Source: Papaver somniferum (taxonomy: Eukaryota > Streptophyta > Magnoliopsida > Ranunculales > Papaveraceae). Taken from it: DNA of 64,000 bases. The translations under genes were made by a program, and so were the position numbers. The notes beneath the pieces were generated by a model. That model worked only from the letters and a program-made list of their open reading frames with translations, had not been told where the DNA came from and made no database searches. Of this stretch, positions 45,001 through 54,680 are shown in pieces (within the stretch, counting starts at the first letter, position 1; every line of letters starts with the position of its first letter). The DNA is taken from positions 155,178,210-155,242,209 of the forward strand of contig NC_039359.1 of the NCBI RefSeq assembly GCF_003573695.1. Direction: 5' to 3'.

Positions 45001-46349
45001 CACTACGGACGGAGGTCTTGGGTTTGGAATCGTTTGCTGATTTATACAAGACTGACCCCTATTTTGGTTCAATTCTGGACGCTGTGCATGCTGGCAACAG
45101 TACCCAGTTCTCGCTGTTGGATGGTTTTCTCTTCAAGGGAACTCGACTTTGCATTCCTGACTGTAGCTGGCGTTTACGTATCATTCAAGAACTGCATAAC
45201 GAGGGTCACTTTGGTCGTGACAAGACCTTCCAGTTGGTTTCAACATCATACTTTTGGCCGCGCTTGTTTAAAGAGGTACAACGTTTCGTTTCTCGTTGTC
45301 ATATCTGTCAGGTATCTAAAGGTTCTACGACAAATGCTGGTCTTTATATGCCATTACCAATTCCGTCTAAGCCTTGGACTGATATTAGTATGGACTTTGT
45401 TGTGGGTTTGCCTCGCACTCAACATGGGATGGATTCTATTTTTGTCGTCGTTGACAGATTTTCCAAAATGGCGCACTTTATAGCTTGCAAAAAAACTACG
45501 GATGCAGTTCATGTGGCATTTTTGTTTTTTCAACACGTGTATCGTCTTCATGGTCTCCCAGAGTCCATTGTATCGGACCGTGATTCTAAATTTCTTAGTC
45601 ATTTCTGGAGGTCTCTTTGGAAATTATTGCGTACGGAGTTGAAATTCAGCAGTGCTTATCACCCTCAAACGGATGGGCAGACAGAGGTTGTTAACCGATC
45701 TCTTGGGAACATACTTCGCAGCCTGGTGGGTTCTCACACTAAACAATGGGACAAGCATTTGTTTCAAGCAGAATTTGCCTTCAACAGAGCCATTCATAAG
45801 AGCACCGGGTTTAGCCCTTTCCAAGTGGTCTGTGGATTTAATCCGCGTTCACCCCTTGATCTTGCGCCTGTGCCAGATTTGCAACGAGTACATGCCACTG
45901 CTGATGAGTTGGTGCATCACTTACAGCAGATACATGACGAAGCTGCTCAAAACTTGGTGGCGTCCTCTACGAAGTACAAAACGGCTGCCGATAAGCATCG
46001 TCGTCACGTTGAATTTGAGGTAGGTGATTTCGTTTGGGCTGTACTTATTAAGGAACGTTTCTCTACGGGCACATACAACAAATTGGGTCCTCGCAAGATT
46101 GGTCCGTTTGAAATTATTGAGAAGATCAATCCTAATGCTTACCGTTTGCGACTTCCCAGTCATATTCATACTGCTGATGTGTTCAATGTCCGTCATCTCA
46201 TTCCTTACCACGGCGACTTGTCTGATGATGATTTTTCTACCCTGCCTAATTCGGGGGCGAATTTCCTCTTTCCCGGGGAGAATGATGTAGTGCAAGATAT
46301 GGCAGAATCCTACTTGGAAGGAAGGGATCGACGAAAGAATATCCGTTAA
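42024..46349 (+). CDS. Ty3/gypsy Gag-Pol polyprotein, 1441 residues
   Basis: Starts at ATG 42024. Gag capsid domain lies at about 75-260 (FRGRAAVWWRQL, YTRELYIRLQNLRQG, IDEYTKEFYDL). The zinc knuckle CYRCGDPGHLANDC begins at residue 287. Aspartic protease active site DSGSCENVV is at 384. Reverse transcriptase has YFDDILVYS at about 729, RNase H starts near HTDASKVGIGAVLSQ (875). Integrase has an HHCC zinc site (about 1058-1100), core acids in ISMDFVVGLP, SDRDSKF and QTDGQTEVVNRS, and a GPY/F-type module (KIGPFEIIEKINPNAYRLRLP). No stop or frameshift interrupts it. The last 22 codons and the stop lie in the 3' LTR. It should provide all proteins for retrotransposition; the lineage within Ty3/gypsy was not resolved. 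Confidence 0.95.
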   Translation: MVRGRGQGGPREALVEEVMERTRYDELSRTVEQLAGQVATLLQRHERRHPPIDESNSSDADDDNDTDNPFAGRERESRSWESSFRIEIPEFHGSGLTPEDCIDWFSTVEEVLEFKRVPDDRVVPLVATRFRGRAAVWWRQLKASRIQKGNTPISSWARLEKCMRSAFLPFNYTRELYIRLQNLRQGFRSIDEYTKEFYDLVTRSGITDTDDQLVSRYIGGLRETFQDTLNMFDYFSVSEVHQRALRLEKQLSRKSIRAAVGRPTITPSQIASAQQNVSTSQRPGPKCYRCGDPGHLANDCRKAGRPGKALLVEPTAADDIFADAEETSTEFDEVFLPGDQGDCLMISRPSFLTPKVDTDESWLRKNIFQTTCTIEGKVCRMIIDSGSCENVVSEEAVRKLKLSTEKHPSPYSLHWLSKGSEVTISKRCLVKFSIGSVYEDALWCDVVVMDACHLLLGRPWQYDREVIHNGKLNTYSFLFKSTRVTLVPAKETVHKPLSNLASNFLSWRTFETEMMDEGIVFILCGLSLASASTVAVPSCIQGVLSDFADIFPVDLPDGLPPSRAIQHRIDLVPGSVLPNRAHYRMSPREHEELQRQVGELLAKGLIRESLSPCAVPALLIPKKDGSWRMCVDSRAINKITVKYRFPIPRLDDILDQLHGATIFSKLDLRSGYHQIRIRPGDEWKTAFKTREGLYEWLVMPFGLSNAPSTFMRVMNEVLKPFLGKFVVVYFDDILVYSTNLDMHLRHLREVLVVLRQQNFFAATKKCVFGTDRILFLGYIISKDGISVDESKVDAVRTWPCPQTIHEARSFHGFASFYRRFIPHFSTIAAAITDCMKNGTFSWTDAATASFLLLKEKLCSAPILSLPNFSLPFEVHTDASKVGIGAVLSQSSKPIAFFSEKLNGAKRNYSTYELEFYAIIQTLKHWRHYLIHSEFVLFTDHDALKHIGNQDKMNARQVKWANYLQDFTFVLKHKAGTQNRVADGLSRRRSLLTSLRTEVLGLESFADLYKTDPYFGSILDAVHAGNSTQFSLLDGFLFKGTRLCIPDCSWRLRIIQELHNEGHFGRDKTFQLVSTSYFWPRLFKEVQRFVSRCHICQVSKGSTTNAGLYMPLPIPSKPWTDISMDFVVGLPRTQHGMDSIFVVVDRFSKMAHFIACKKTTDAVHVAFLFFQHVYRLHGLPESIVSDRDSKFLSHFWRSLWKLLRTELKFSSAYHPQTDGQTEVVNRSLGNILRSLVGSHTKQWDKHLFQAEFAFNRAIHKSTGFSPFQVVCGFNPRSPLDLAPVPDLQRVHATADELVHHLQQIHDEAAQNLVASSTKYKTAADKHRRHVEFEVGDFVWAVLIKERFSTGTYNKLGPRKIGPFEIIEKINPNAYRLRLPSHIHTADVFNVRHLIPYHGDLSDDDFSTLPNSGANFLFPGENDVVQDMAESYLEGRDRRKNIR
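46275..46282 (+). promoter_or_regulatory. Polypurine tract of the gypsy element
   Basis: ggggagaa immediately before the 3' LTR TGATGTAG. It is translated as part of the polyprotein. Confidence 0.75.
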
Positions 46350-46589
46350 ATATTTTCCTATTTGTTATTTTTGTTAGGAAATAAGAGATATCTTGCTAGT
46401 ATTGGCATGATATTATATTTAGTAGGATTTCCTCTTTATTAGCATTAATCATAAAAGATATTGGCATATCCCATAAGGCCTATATATGGCCACGTTTGTA
46501 AGGAAGATCGGCAGATTTTTGAGAAAAGAAAACTCTTCCTTTGAGAAGTTTATTCATTGTGTGATTTCTAGTACTAACATTCTACACCA
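46283..46589 (+). repeat. 3' LTR of the gypsy element
   Basis: Identical by eye to 41681-41987. It contains the polyprotein stop at 46347-46349 and is followed by target duplication tgaag. Confidence 0.93.
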
Positions 46590-46957
46590 TGAAGGAACGG
46601 TCTATGAGAGGTGGTTGGTTAGGCTTCAACATATAAAAACTAGTGTTGGATGCTTGCATTTTCCTTGTGTTAAAGAAAAAGTAACATGCTAGCTTTCAGC
46701 TAAAATATTAAATGCAAACGAGTCTGAATATGGAGAAGGTCTCGTTCTGATTTTGAATGGGTACTAGTTAGAAATATAAAGGTCCCATGAGGAAGGAGAA
46801 ATGCCCAATTTACATGAGGTCTCATACGAAATAGTTTCATGCATTATTTCTCAAACATTCAAAACCGTAAGAGTCAGCCCCTGATCAAGCTGAAGTGCAT
46901 GCGTCTTGGTTTGAATAACCGAACCATGCACACGTGTTAATTACGATTTTTAGAACA

Positions 46958-47682
46958 TGTTACTACCATTATTCTAGTAGCAACAACCAAACGAACAAGA
47001 TCATTGGATCTTGTTTTAAACCATAAAACAGCAAGTAGAAGATGAAAATAAACAAATAAATAACAATAGTTTCACACAACAATAATGTACGTGGTTCGAC
47101 ATCGGAGTGTCTACATCCACGGGAGGGTAAAAGAAAGTTTTATTATGATTTTTATCTGTTACAAGGGTGATGAACCCCATTAATGATGATGAAGTTCAGT
47201 GAAAGTTTCAATAACGAAGGTATAATGAAGATGTAACGAAGGTATAACGAAGGTAACGAAGGTAAAACGAAGGTAACAAAGGTATTAAGAAGGTAAAACG
47301 AAGATAGAACGAAGATATAATGAAGGTTCCGAAGGTAAAACGAAGGTTACTAAGGTAAAACGAAGGTATAACGAAGGTTCCGAAGGTAAACCGAAGGTAG
47401 AAGATAGAACGAAGGTAGTAATACTACCCAGCTATTATTCCTCTCTTCAGAGGTATTGGGTTTCTTACTCCTCCCTCTTTCTTCCACTCCAAAAGTCCTC
47501 ATCCTCTCTTCCTTATCTTCCCCTCTTTATAAGGAAAAGGGATGTTAGTTATTTACAAAAATGACATCTGCTTAGATTCTAAGATAACTTAGAACTGATT
47601 CGGTGTGCGCCATTGTATGCTTATATCCAGCTGCGACTTCTAATCACCTTCCACATGTACGATGCATGATTTGGTATCTACA
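46958..47682 (-). repeat. 3' LTR of the 6.6-kb element
   Basis: 725 bp. It contains an aacgaaggta minisatellite (about 47210-47412) and, on the minus strand, a TATA word ttataaaga near 47526. Confidence 0.9.
47210..47412. repeat. aacgaaggta minisatellite in the LTR
   Basis: Imperfect 9-13 bp units such as aacgaaggta, aacgaaggtat and aaaacgaaggt repeated about 18 times. The other LTR has a variant array at about 53030-53258, which explains the 22-bp LTR length difference. Confidence 0.85.
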
Positions 47683-48305
47683 ATTTGCCCCTTTTCTTGA
47701 GGGTCGATGATAAGCGATCCTTAAGAAAAATTCCTCTCACCATAATCGTTCATGCTGCGGTTGTTGTTTCCTTCGGCCGCTCCTTGTCGAACGGTTCTGC
47801 ATTCTTATCGTACTGGTACAAGCACTCTTCGTGGGTTGTTCTTTGTTGGTATTTGGTATTGACATTTTCAATACTCGGATTGGTGCTTGTCCGTTAAAAG
47901 AAAAGTCCTCATCCTCTCTTCCTTATCTTCCCCTCTTTATAAGGAAAACAGATGTTAGTTATATACAAAAATGACATCTGCTTAGATGATAAGCTAACTT
48001 AGAACTGATTCGGTGTGCGCCATTGTATGCTTATATCCAGCTGCGACTTCTAATCACCGTCCACATGTACGATGCATGATTTGGTATCTACAAGTTGCCC
48101 TTTTTCTTGAGGGTCGATGATAAGCGATCCTTAAGAAAAATTCCTCTCACCATAATCGTTCATGCTTCGGTTGTTGTTTCCTTCGGCCGCTCCTTGTCGA
48201 ACGGTTCTGCATTCTTATCGTACTGGTACAAGCACTCTTCGTGGCTTGTTCTTTGTTGGTATTTGGTATTGACATTTTCAATACTCGGCTTGGTGCTTGT
48301 CCGTT
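47491..48305. repeat. 410-bp tandem duplication across the 3' LTR edge
   Basis: 47491-47900 and 47901-48305 are near-identical direct copies starting aaaagtcctcatcctctc and ending cttgtccgtt. Each contains the last 192 bp of the LTR plus about 215 bp of interior with the purine tract, so the element carries two LTR/interior junctions on this side. Confidence 0.88.
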
Positions 48306-49675
48306 GCATGCTTCAAGTTGAAAACGCTCTGTAAGGCCGGTTGAGCAGCAACAACCTATACATCGTAGCGTCGAAAACTTTTACTTCACTGCACCGTATT
48401 ATTTGGGGTCACAGGGCCTCGTAGGATTACTCAAATTTATCTGGCACAAAAATGTAAGTGGACGACATTTCGTATGAGTTTTTTGTATTATAGTAAATAA
48501 GGTAAATTCATCATATGAGCAGTAACAAATTTATTAAATATTTGTATGGTTTGATCTTACCCCTGCATTGTGGGGAATTGTAAATCCATTGTCGCAGAGG
48601 TAAGATGAGTGTTTGAACCTGTCACCCCGTTGGCCAATCTCGGGCCAAGAGATTACCGAACGGTGGGGGTTGAAAGTCTCCCGGAGACGTGGTGTAAAGC
48701 TGAATGTTTTGCAAACACCCGTTCCGCTGAGCTGCCAAAGGCATGTCATGTTAGGCATCTCTTTCTTATGGAAGCATTCCCCCTGATTGTACACTCATAG
48801 ACGCTTATGGAGGAGTCCGGAGAGATTGCGTGTGAACGCTTTACCCATTATGAAGATATGAGACCGGTGGTGCTTGCCACGGTTCTCCATTATATGCATT
48901 AGTATCCAAAAACGTATCCAATTTATGGGAATGTATGCATTATTCAGAATTGAAATGTATCAAATGTATATAACAATGTATGCTAATATAAACAAGATGC
49001 AAGGAGTCTGAATATTTGCAAACTCTTTTGTTGGGTGTGATGTATGCCCCGTTTTGGTTTTGGAAGCTGGTTGCCGAAGCTTTTGAAAGCAAAAGTAATC
49101 GCCCCGCTTTTGTCAATGGTTGCAAGGCTTATGTTATATGTGTACCCCTTGTGATTGGGAGAATAGTTGTCTTCGCGCCGCTGGGGTGTGTGGATATGTA
49201 TTTCTATATACAAATTTGGCATTGTTGGGCTTGAATTGCACCCTTTAATTATTCCGGAATTGAGACTTGTAACGGTTAGTGGTGGTGCGCCTTCAGCTGC
49301 GTCCCCTAGTTGAGCAGATGCTAGCTACTTTGCTAACTGCTGCAAATTGAACAAACTCACACACTGTCGATGGCGTTGATGAACTTTTCTCGTCCTTGTT
49401 GTGCCTTTTCATCCTTGCTTCGGCTTGGGTGTGATGATTCTACATCTTATAAATCAAGTACCTACACAGATACAAACCGAAAAGAACTTGGGAATTTACA
49501 CTGCATCAGTGGTTACTTCGTCTTCTCCTACATATGAGCTTTGGGCATGTGAGGTCTCCCGGGGTTGATCACACATTTTTCTGAAGAGAAGGTGCAGTCC
49601 TTTATGAACTGTATAGCTTAGGCATCTGCATAAGATCTTCAGTCGAGCTAGGGAACTTTCAAAAGTCACCGACTT

Positions 49676-50038
49676 TCAGAAGTCATCGACTTCTGAGCCA
49701 TCGTCTTGGTACGTTGGACCATGGTCGTTGTTACTTTCGTCATCATCTTCGGATCGAAAGTACTTTTTACGTTGGGTAGCTGCGGGTTCACAGGTGTACT
49801 CTCCACCCGCGTTACTAAAGATGATTTGTGTAACTCTTTTGATGAAGTTAGCATTAGCTTGTATACCGTGGAAGCATGTTCTTCTCAGCTTGTTCAGGGT
49901 AGCAACGTCTTGGAAGTCTGAGGAAACTATCAAATGATACTTGGAGTCTTTGTGTACCACCGTTCCTTGACCTTTAGTCTGAACTATGGTCCGAGCAAGT
50001 CCATCCGTATAAGAGGTAACTGGAAGTAGGGGGGACAC
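49676..50038 (-). CDS. Unrecognised ORF of the 6.6-kb element
   Basis: About 120 open codons in the element's own direction, without an ATG near the start. The product has mixed composition and ends in an acidic tail (YFRSEDDDESNNDHGPTYQ...SEVDDF). It may be the C-terminus of an element-encoded protein whose upstream part is not obvious. Two other minus-strand frames (51929-51717 and 51057-50869) also look somewhat protein-like. No family recognised. Confidence 0.3.
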   Translation of the reverse strand: MSPLLPVTSYTDGLARTIVQTKGQGTVVHKDSKYHLIVSSDFQDVATLNKLRRTCFHGIQANANFIKRVTQIIFSNAGGEYTCEPAATQRKKYFRSEDDDESNNDHGPTYQDDGSEVDDF

Positions 50039-50452
50039 TTTACCGTAAGAAGAGATAAGGGATATCGGTCCTTGGAGAAGTACTTTTTAGTACTTCTTAG
50101 GTCCTTAGTACGCCTTCATGAAGAGTTGTTCTGATGGTTTGAGTTGCTACCACAAACTAAGCTTTGGCGTTTCGTCAAAATCTGTACTACGAGCTGAGTG
50201 CTGGAGCTTTATCTTGCTAAGGTTGTCCCACAAAATTCTCAAATCATATAAACTACGACAGTCTGAGGAAGTATATATACTACGACAAAGTATATATATA
50301 CTTTGTCATGACTGCCGTACTTTGCGTATGAACGGAAGTATATCTTATAAAGAATGAAGCATCAGTTCTCATATCATCATACTAAGCATTGATGCTTAAT
50401 GTAAGGCAAGTCCATCGTACTGATACAAAGATTTCGTCATTAGCTTCGTAAT

Positions 50453-50672
50453 TTGAAGGTTTTGTCATCAGCTTCGTATTTTGAAGCTTCGTCCTTAGCT
50501 TCGTATTTTGAAGCTTCGTGTTTTGAAGCTTCGTTAATTATGATGACGTGTTTTGAAGCTTCGTGTTTTGAAGCTTCGTCCTTAGCTTCGTGTTTTGAAG
50601 CTTCGTTAACTATAATGACGTGCTTTGAAGCTTCTTTAATTATGATGACGTGTTTTGAAGCTTCGTATTTAG
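50453..50672. repeat. gaagcttcgt minisatellite
   Basis: Repeated blocks of ttttgaagcttcgt separated by ccttagcttcgt or taattatgatgacgtg, arranged as a higher-order repeat. Both strands stay open across it because the period keeps frame, so the ORFs here are by-products of the repeat. Confidence 0.85.
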
Positions 50673-51457
50673 TATGAAGCAACGTCATCATATTTGCATA
50701 TCTTTACAAGGTCCTTGTATTAGGTATGTAATCCCTGAAACTTTTGATACTTCCATAATTAGTGAATCGAGCCACACTGTCGATATTGGACTTAAGATCA
50801 TCTCTTTAGCTTGCCTTCTTCGCTCCTTGAACTACGAGACACTTTGTAGTCCGGGTTAACTTGGATTATTAACATCGAGAATCATATGACTTCGAACCTT
50901 GGATCATCTTCTTCAGGCCTTGCATCTTTGTCTGAGGATTTTGAATCGACATTGCAGGATTATGACAATCAGTTACAAGGCTTATCTTCATAAGCATGAG
51001 GACTATCTTCTTAAGCAAGAGCTTATCTTGCCAAGCAAGAGCTTCGGGTCGAAGCATTATCTTCTTAGCTCCTACGTTGGGATGTTAGTACCAAGTAAAA
51101 ACCATCGTTGACTAGAAAAATCCTTGTTGGAGTTTTATTCTTCTGCTTGGCACCTCATCGTCCACTGTCCTACATTGTCGTCATACAATTTTCCCCTTTT
51201 ATTCTGACTGTGGCGTCAGTTGAAGTTAGAGGAAAAATGTCTTCACATTTTCTTCATCGTACTTTGGTTGGTCTGCGACGTTGGAGATGAGGAGAAAGCT
51301 TCGGAATTGGGGTGTTCTTCATTATTGGGGAGATCTGGTATGCATCTGGTGTTCTTCACTATGAAGAACCTTTCGTTTATCATCATTGTCCTTGGACATC
51401 ATTAGCATGAGGTATGAGGAATTCCGAAGCATTCATCGATAAGAATGCGTGAAGTAT

Positions 51458-51562
51458 GAGAAATTCCGCAGCAAGCATTCTTCGAGTTGATTGGTCCGAG
51501 AAATTCCGCAGCAAGCATTCTTCGAGTTGATTGGTCAGAGAAATTCCGCAGCAAGCATTCAG
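51458..51562. repeat. 40-bp tandem repeat, 2.6 copies
   Basis: The unit gagaaattccgcagcaagca plus ttcttcgagttgattggtc recurs with period 40 at 51461, 51501 and 51541; the last copy is partial. Confidence 0.85.
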
Positions 51563-52757
51563 CAGCAATCGTCGGATTTTGCTCGTCGCTGCATGGCTTT
51601 GCACTATCGTTGATCTGATTGGTTAACCCTTATTGGGAAAAAGCATCAGCGTAACAGGACTAAGGATCTTTGTTGCAAGACTTGGTACCATCAGGATCAA
51701 GTCAGGTACTGGTGAATCACTCTTTGGGATTCTCATTATTGAACTTAGCATCGTTGTCTGGCGTGAGCCTAGCTACGCTGTTGTTACATAGCAGTTGCAT
51801 TACGACTTTGGATTGGTCCGAAGCTATCTTCGTAATTAAGCTTTGAGTACTTCGGGTCAGCCGGCTCATTAGCACCAGACCTTTATCATAGTTTGGATTT
51901 ACGCCCTTGGCATCCGACCTTGAATCCAAAATTTATCTTCTTAACTTTCCCCTGTGATGCTGGTCCTTTTGAAAAAGGACAGGACAAAGACATAAAGTAG
52001 AGAAGGTAAAGACATAAAAAAGATAAAGTCATAAAGTAGACAAGATAGATAGTTGGACCAATAATCTGACATCTCCTGACAAGTTTTGAAAAAGGAAATA
52101 ATAAAGAGTTTTTAATCAACATTTCTTGTAATCTGTGACCTGAAAATCACTTTTTCTTTTTGAAAATTATTTGGGTTCCAACACTACTAAGTTGAAATGA
52201 ATCTTTTTTAAAAAGTGATATTTACCCTTTCATTTTAGATCTAAACGAAGGATAACCAGAAGAAATAAAAAAGAATGATTTATAGAAGCATTTTTATAAA
52301 CAGGTCATAAATATTTTCATTATTCAAAAGGACACAGACGTAAAAAAACCAATTCCCAAATAATGATTCGTTGAATCATTATCGCAAATAGTTGACAATC
52401 ACAGATCATGGCTCAAACGGCGAAAACAAAGCTTTTAGATAGCTAGAATGTTGTGTTACTAAAAGTTAAATCAAAAGAGGAGATGGTATGACAATACCAC
52501 TTTATAGTAGCAAAATTTAATAACTAGAAATCCCAAGAGTAAAAGCAAAGAGAGATCAGATAATGGAAAAGCTTAGAAGTTGACACATGGGTGTTGTCAG
52601 GTGGTATTTTTTAGTTGAATGATACTCAACTAAACTTTCTATGTGAAACACCAAATCAGAACAAATCTCCAGTGAAGGAAACAAGAAAGTGAAAACTAAT
52701 TCCAGAGAATAAAAAGCTAATAGATACGGAATAGGTAGAATAAATTCTTTACCCATT

Positions 52758-52777
52758 CCCTGTTTCTAGCGCCAAAT
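52758..52777 (-). promoter_or_regulatory. Primer-binding site of the 6.6-kb element
   Basis: On the minus strand atttggcgctagaaacaggg follows the LTR end ...gtagtaaca. It is nearly the same as the Tat relic's site at 26067-26087. Confidence 0.65.
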
Positions 52778-53524
52778 TGTTACTACCATTATTCTAGTAG
52801 CAACAACCAAACGAACAAGATCATTGTATCTTGTTTTAAACCATAAAACAGCAAGTAGAAGATGAATTTAAACAAATAAATAACAATAGTTTCACACAAC
52901 AATAATTTACGTGGTTCGACATCGGAGTGTCTACATCCACGGGAGGGTAAAAGAAAGTTTTATTATGATTTTTATCTGTTACAAGGGTGATGAACCCCAT
53001 TAATGATGATGAAGTTCAGTGAAAGTTTCAATAACGAAGGTATAACGAAGATGTAACGAAGGTATAACGAAGGTAACGAATGTAAAACCAAGGTAACAAA
53101 GGTATTACGAAGGTAAAACGAAGATAGAACGAAGGTATAACGAAGGTGTAACAAAGGTTACTAAGGTAAAACGAAGGTAAGACGAAGGTTACTAAGGTAA
53201 AACGAAGGTATAACGAAGGTTCCGAAGGTAAACCGAAGGTAGAAGACAGAACGAAGGTAATAATACTACCCAGCTATTATTCCTCTCTTCAGAGGTATTG
53301 GGTTTCTTACTCCACCCTCTTTCTTCCACTCCAAAAATCCTTCTCCTCTCTTCCTTATCTTCCCCTCTTTATAAGGAAAAGGTATGTTAGTTATTTACAA
53401 AAATGACATCCGCTTAAATTCTAAGCTAACTTAGAACTGATTCGGTGTGCGCCGTTGTATGCTTATATCCAATTGCGACTTCTAATCACCGTCCACATGT
53501 ACGATGCATGATCTGGTATCTACA
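52778..53524 (-). repeat. 5' LTR of the 6.6-kb element
   Basis: 747 bp, pair of 46958-47682. The minisatellite at 53030-53258 is a longer variant. Followed by target duplication gaaca. Confidence 0.9.
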
Positions 53525-53575
53525 GAACAAAACCAGATATTTCACAATCTAAAGAAGTTTTTGTTGAAGGTAAAA

Positions 53576-54362
53576 GTTCACTTACTACAATGGTGAAAAG
53601 TAAAATACTGTTCGACAAACAAAAAGGTAAAAGAAAGAAAAATATTACACAAACTCCTCGTTAACTTATGTTTTTCCTAATTCTAAATCACCAGATTCAC
53701 CACCTTCGGTTCTCCCCTGATCAGCATCCTCTGAGGCAAATCATTACTATTGCGATATCAAATAAAAGCTCAATGACAACGAATAAAATGAAAATGGAGA
53801 TAATAAGCCGAAATATCACCTTCACAAAAGTTGCTTTATTGATCTGGACACTAATGCTTGATTGTCAATGCGATCAAGGCCAAATATGGATGAGAGATGA
53901 AAAGAAAAAAGCTGGTGACAGTAGTGCATTGCAATGACTTATTGGAGCTAAGCAAAGCCTTGATTTTGATTTCTTGGCCTATTATACAATATGTTCTCGA
54001 AAAATCGCTAACCCAAACACATGACTTGGTAACGGTGGTCATGGTAGTTGGATTTGCTAGATAATGAAGTGAGTGGGAGAGACCATTTCCAACATTTTTA
54101 CAGATATGAAATATTTATTACTGCTGTTGAGATTAACCGAGTCTGACTCGTTGATTCTGACTCCTCAACAAGAAATAGATTTAAGGGATAATTACCACAT
54201 AACCACTAGTTAAATTTACTAAAAAGATGAGATGTAACAGTATTATTACTGACTGGAAACGCCACACCACACGGCTTTTGGGTTACTTGTCTTTCATTGA
54301 ATCATTTTCCTCGGAATATAAAAGGCTAGCTAGAGTCCTAGACTTCAAAAGGAAGAAAATAA
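53576..54362. other. Intergenic DNA, no gene supported
   Basis: An 89-codon ORF at 53668-53937 has no recognisable domain. Its C-terminal half (FTKVALLIWTLMLDCQCDQG) is amphipathic, but there is no promoter or family support. Confidence 0.4.
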
Positions 54363-54680
54363 GTGCAGTTATTTTCTTCGGAACTTAACCCTAAAGTGGA
54401 TTTTGATGTGGCACATCGTCGACAAAACGTATTGTTGAGACAAAAGTCAAGAATTAGATTTTTTAGGGATGGCGATTGTAGCACAAAACATTTTCATCGA
54501 GTGGTGAAAGGTCATAGAGCTTTTAACAATATCAATAACCTTCGTATCAATGGACGTTAGACCAGGAACAAGGAAGAAATCAAGATGGGTATTGCAAATC
54601 ATTTTGAGATGGCATTTAAAGAAGTTCCAAACAACCGTCCTAGAATCAAAAATATGTGTCTTCAGAACTTAACCCTAGAA
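54363..54680 (+). pseudogene. L1 LINE ORF2 fragment
   Basis: Encodes LLRQKSRIRFFRDGDCSTKHFHRVVKGHR, the linker between endonuclease and reverse transcriptase in plant L1 ORF2, then a TAG, then in-frame KEEIKMGIANHFEMAFKEV. The flanking phrases cttcggaacttaaccctaaa (about 54376) and cttcagaacttaaccctaga (about 54661) are a diverged direct repeat around most of the fragment. Confidence 0.7.

Larger units (their letters stand above)
41681..46589 (+). mobile_element. Young, apparently intact Ty3/gypsy retrotransposon
   Basis: 307-bp LTRs (41681-41987 and 46283-46589) are identical on reading both in full. The 5-bp target duplication tgaag lies at 41676-41680 and 46590-46594. After the 5' LTR, ttggtattcagaaac resembles the initiator-Met primer site with an extra T. 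A purine tract ggggagaa (46275-46282) abuts the 3' LTR. The whole interior is one open polyprotein frame without stops. Identical LTRs mean insertion recent enough that no substitution has accumulated in 307 bp. Confidence 0.95.
46958..53524 (-). mobile_element. Large non-autonomous LTR retrotransposon (LARD-like), 6.6 kb
   Basis: LTRs at 46958-47682 (725 bp) and 52778-53524 (747 bp) are flanked by the 5-bp duplication gaaca (46953-46957, 53525-53529). Orientation is minus: the LTR reads TGTAGATACCA...GGTAGTAACA. The primer site atttggcgctagaaacaggg (complement of about 52758-52777) follows the right LTR and the purine tract agaaaaggggcaaa precedes the left one. The interior has no recognisable gag, protease, RT or integrase, only short minus-strand ORFs and several minisatellites. 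Mobility would depend on proteins from another element, possibly a Tat relative given the similar tggcgc primer site. Confidence 0.9.
41227..53575. repeat. Duplicated upstream region (copy B), split by two LTR elements
   Basis: Copy B is found as three pieces: 41227-41680, 46590-46957 and 53525 to about 53575. They line up in order with copy A once the gypsy element (41681-46589) and the 6.6-kb element (46958-53524) are removed. No lectin or protease coding sequence accompanies copy B. Confidence 0.75.

Noticed and set aside
47685..48334. Duplicate ORFs of 70-79 codons as paired genes
   Set aside because: They are the two copies of the 410-bp tandem duplication at the retroelement edge, with no ATG promoter context or domain.
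50440..50691. Repetitive EASKH peptide ORF as a real protein
   Set aside because: Both strands are open because of the in-phase minisatellite; no ATG context or flanking coding sequence.
53668..53937. 89-codon ORF as a secreted peptide gene
   Set aside because: Hydrophobic stretch is internal, not N-terminal, and there is no similarity or promoter signal I can support.
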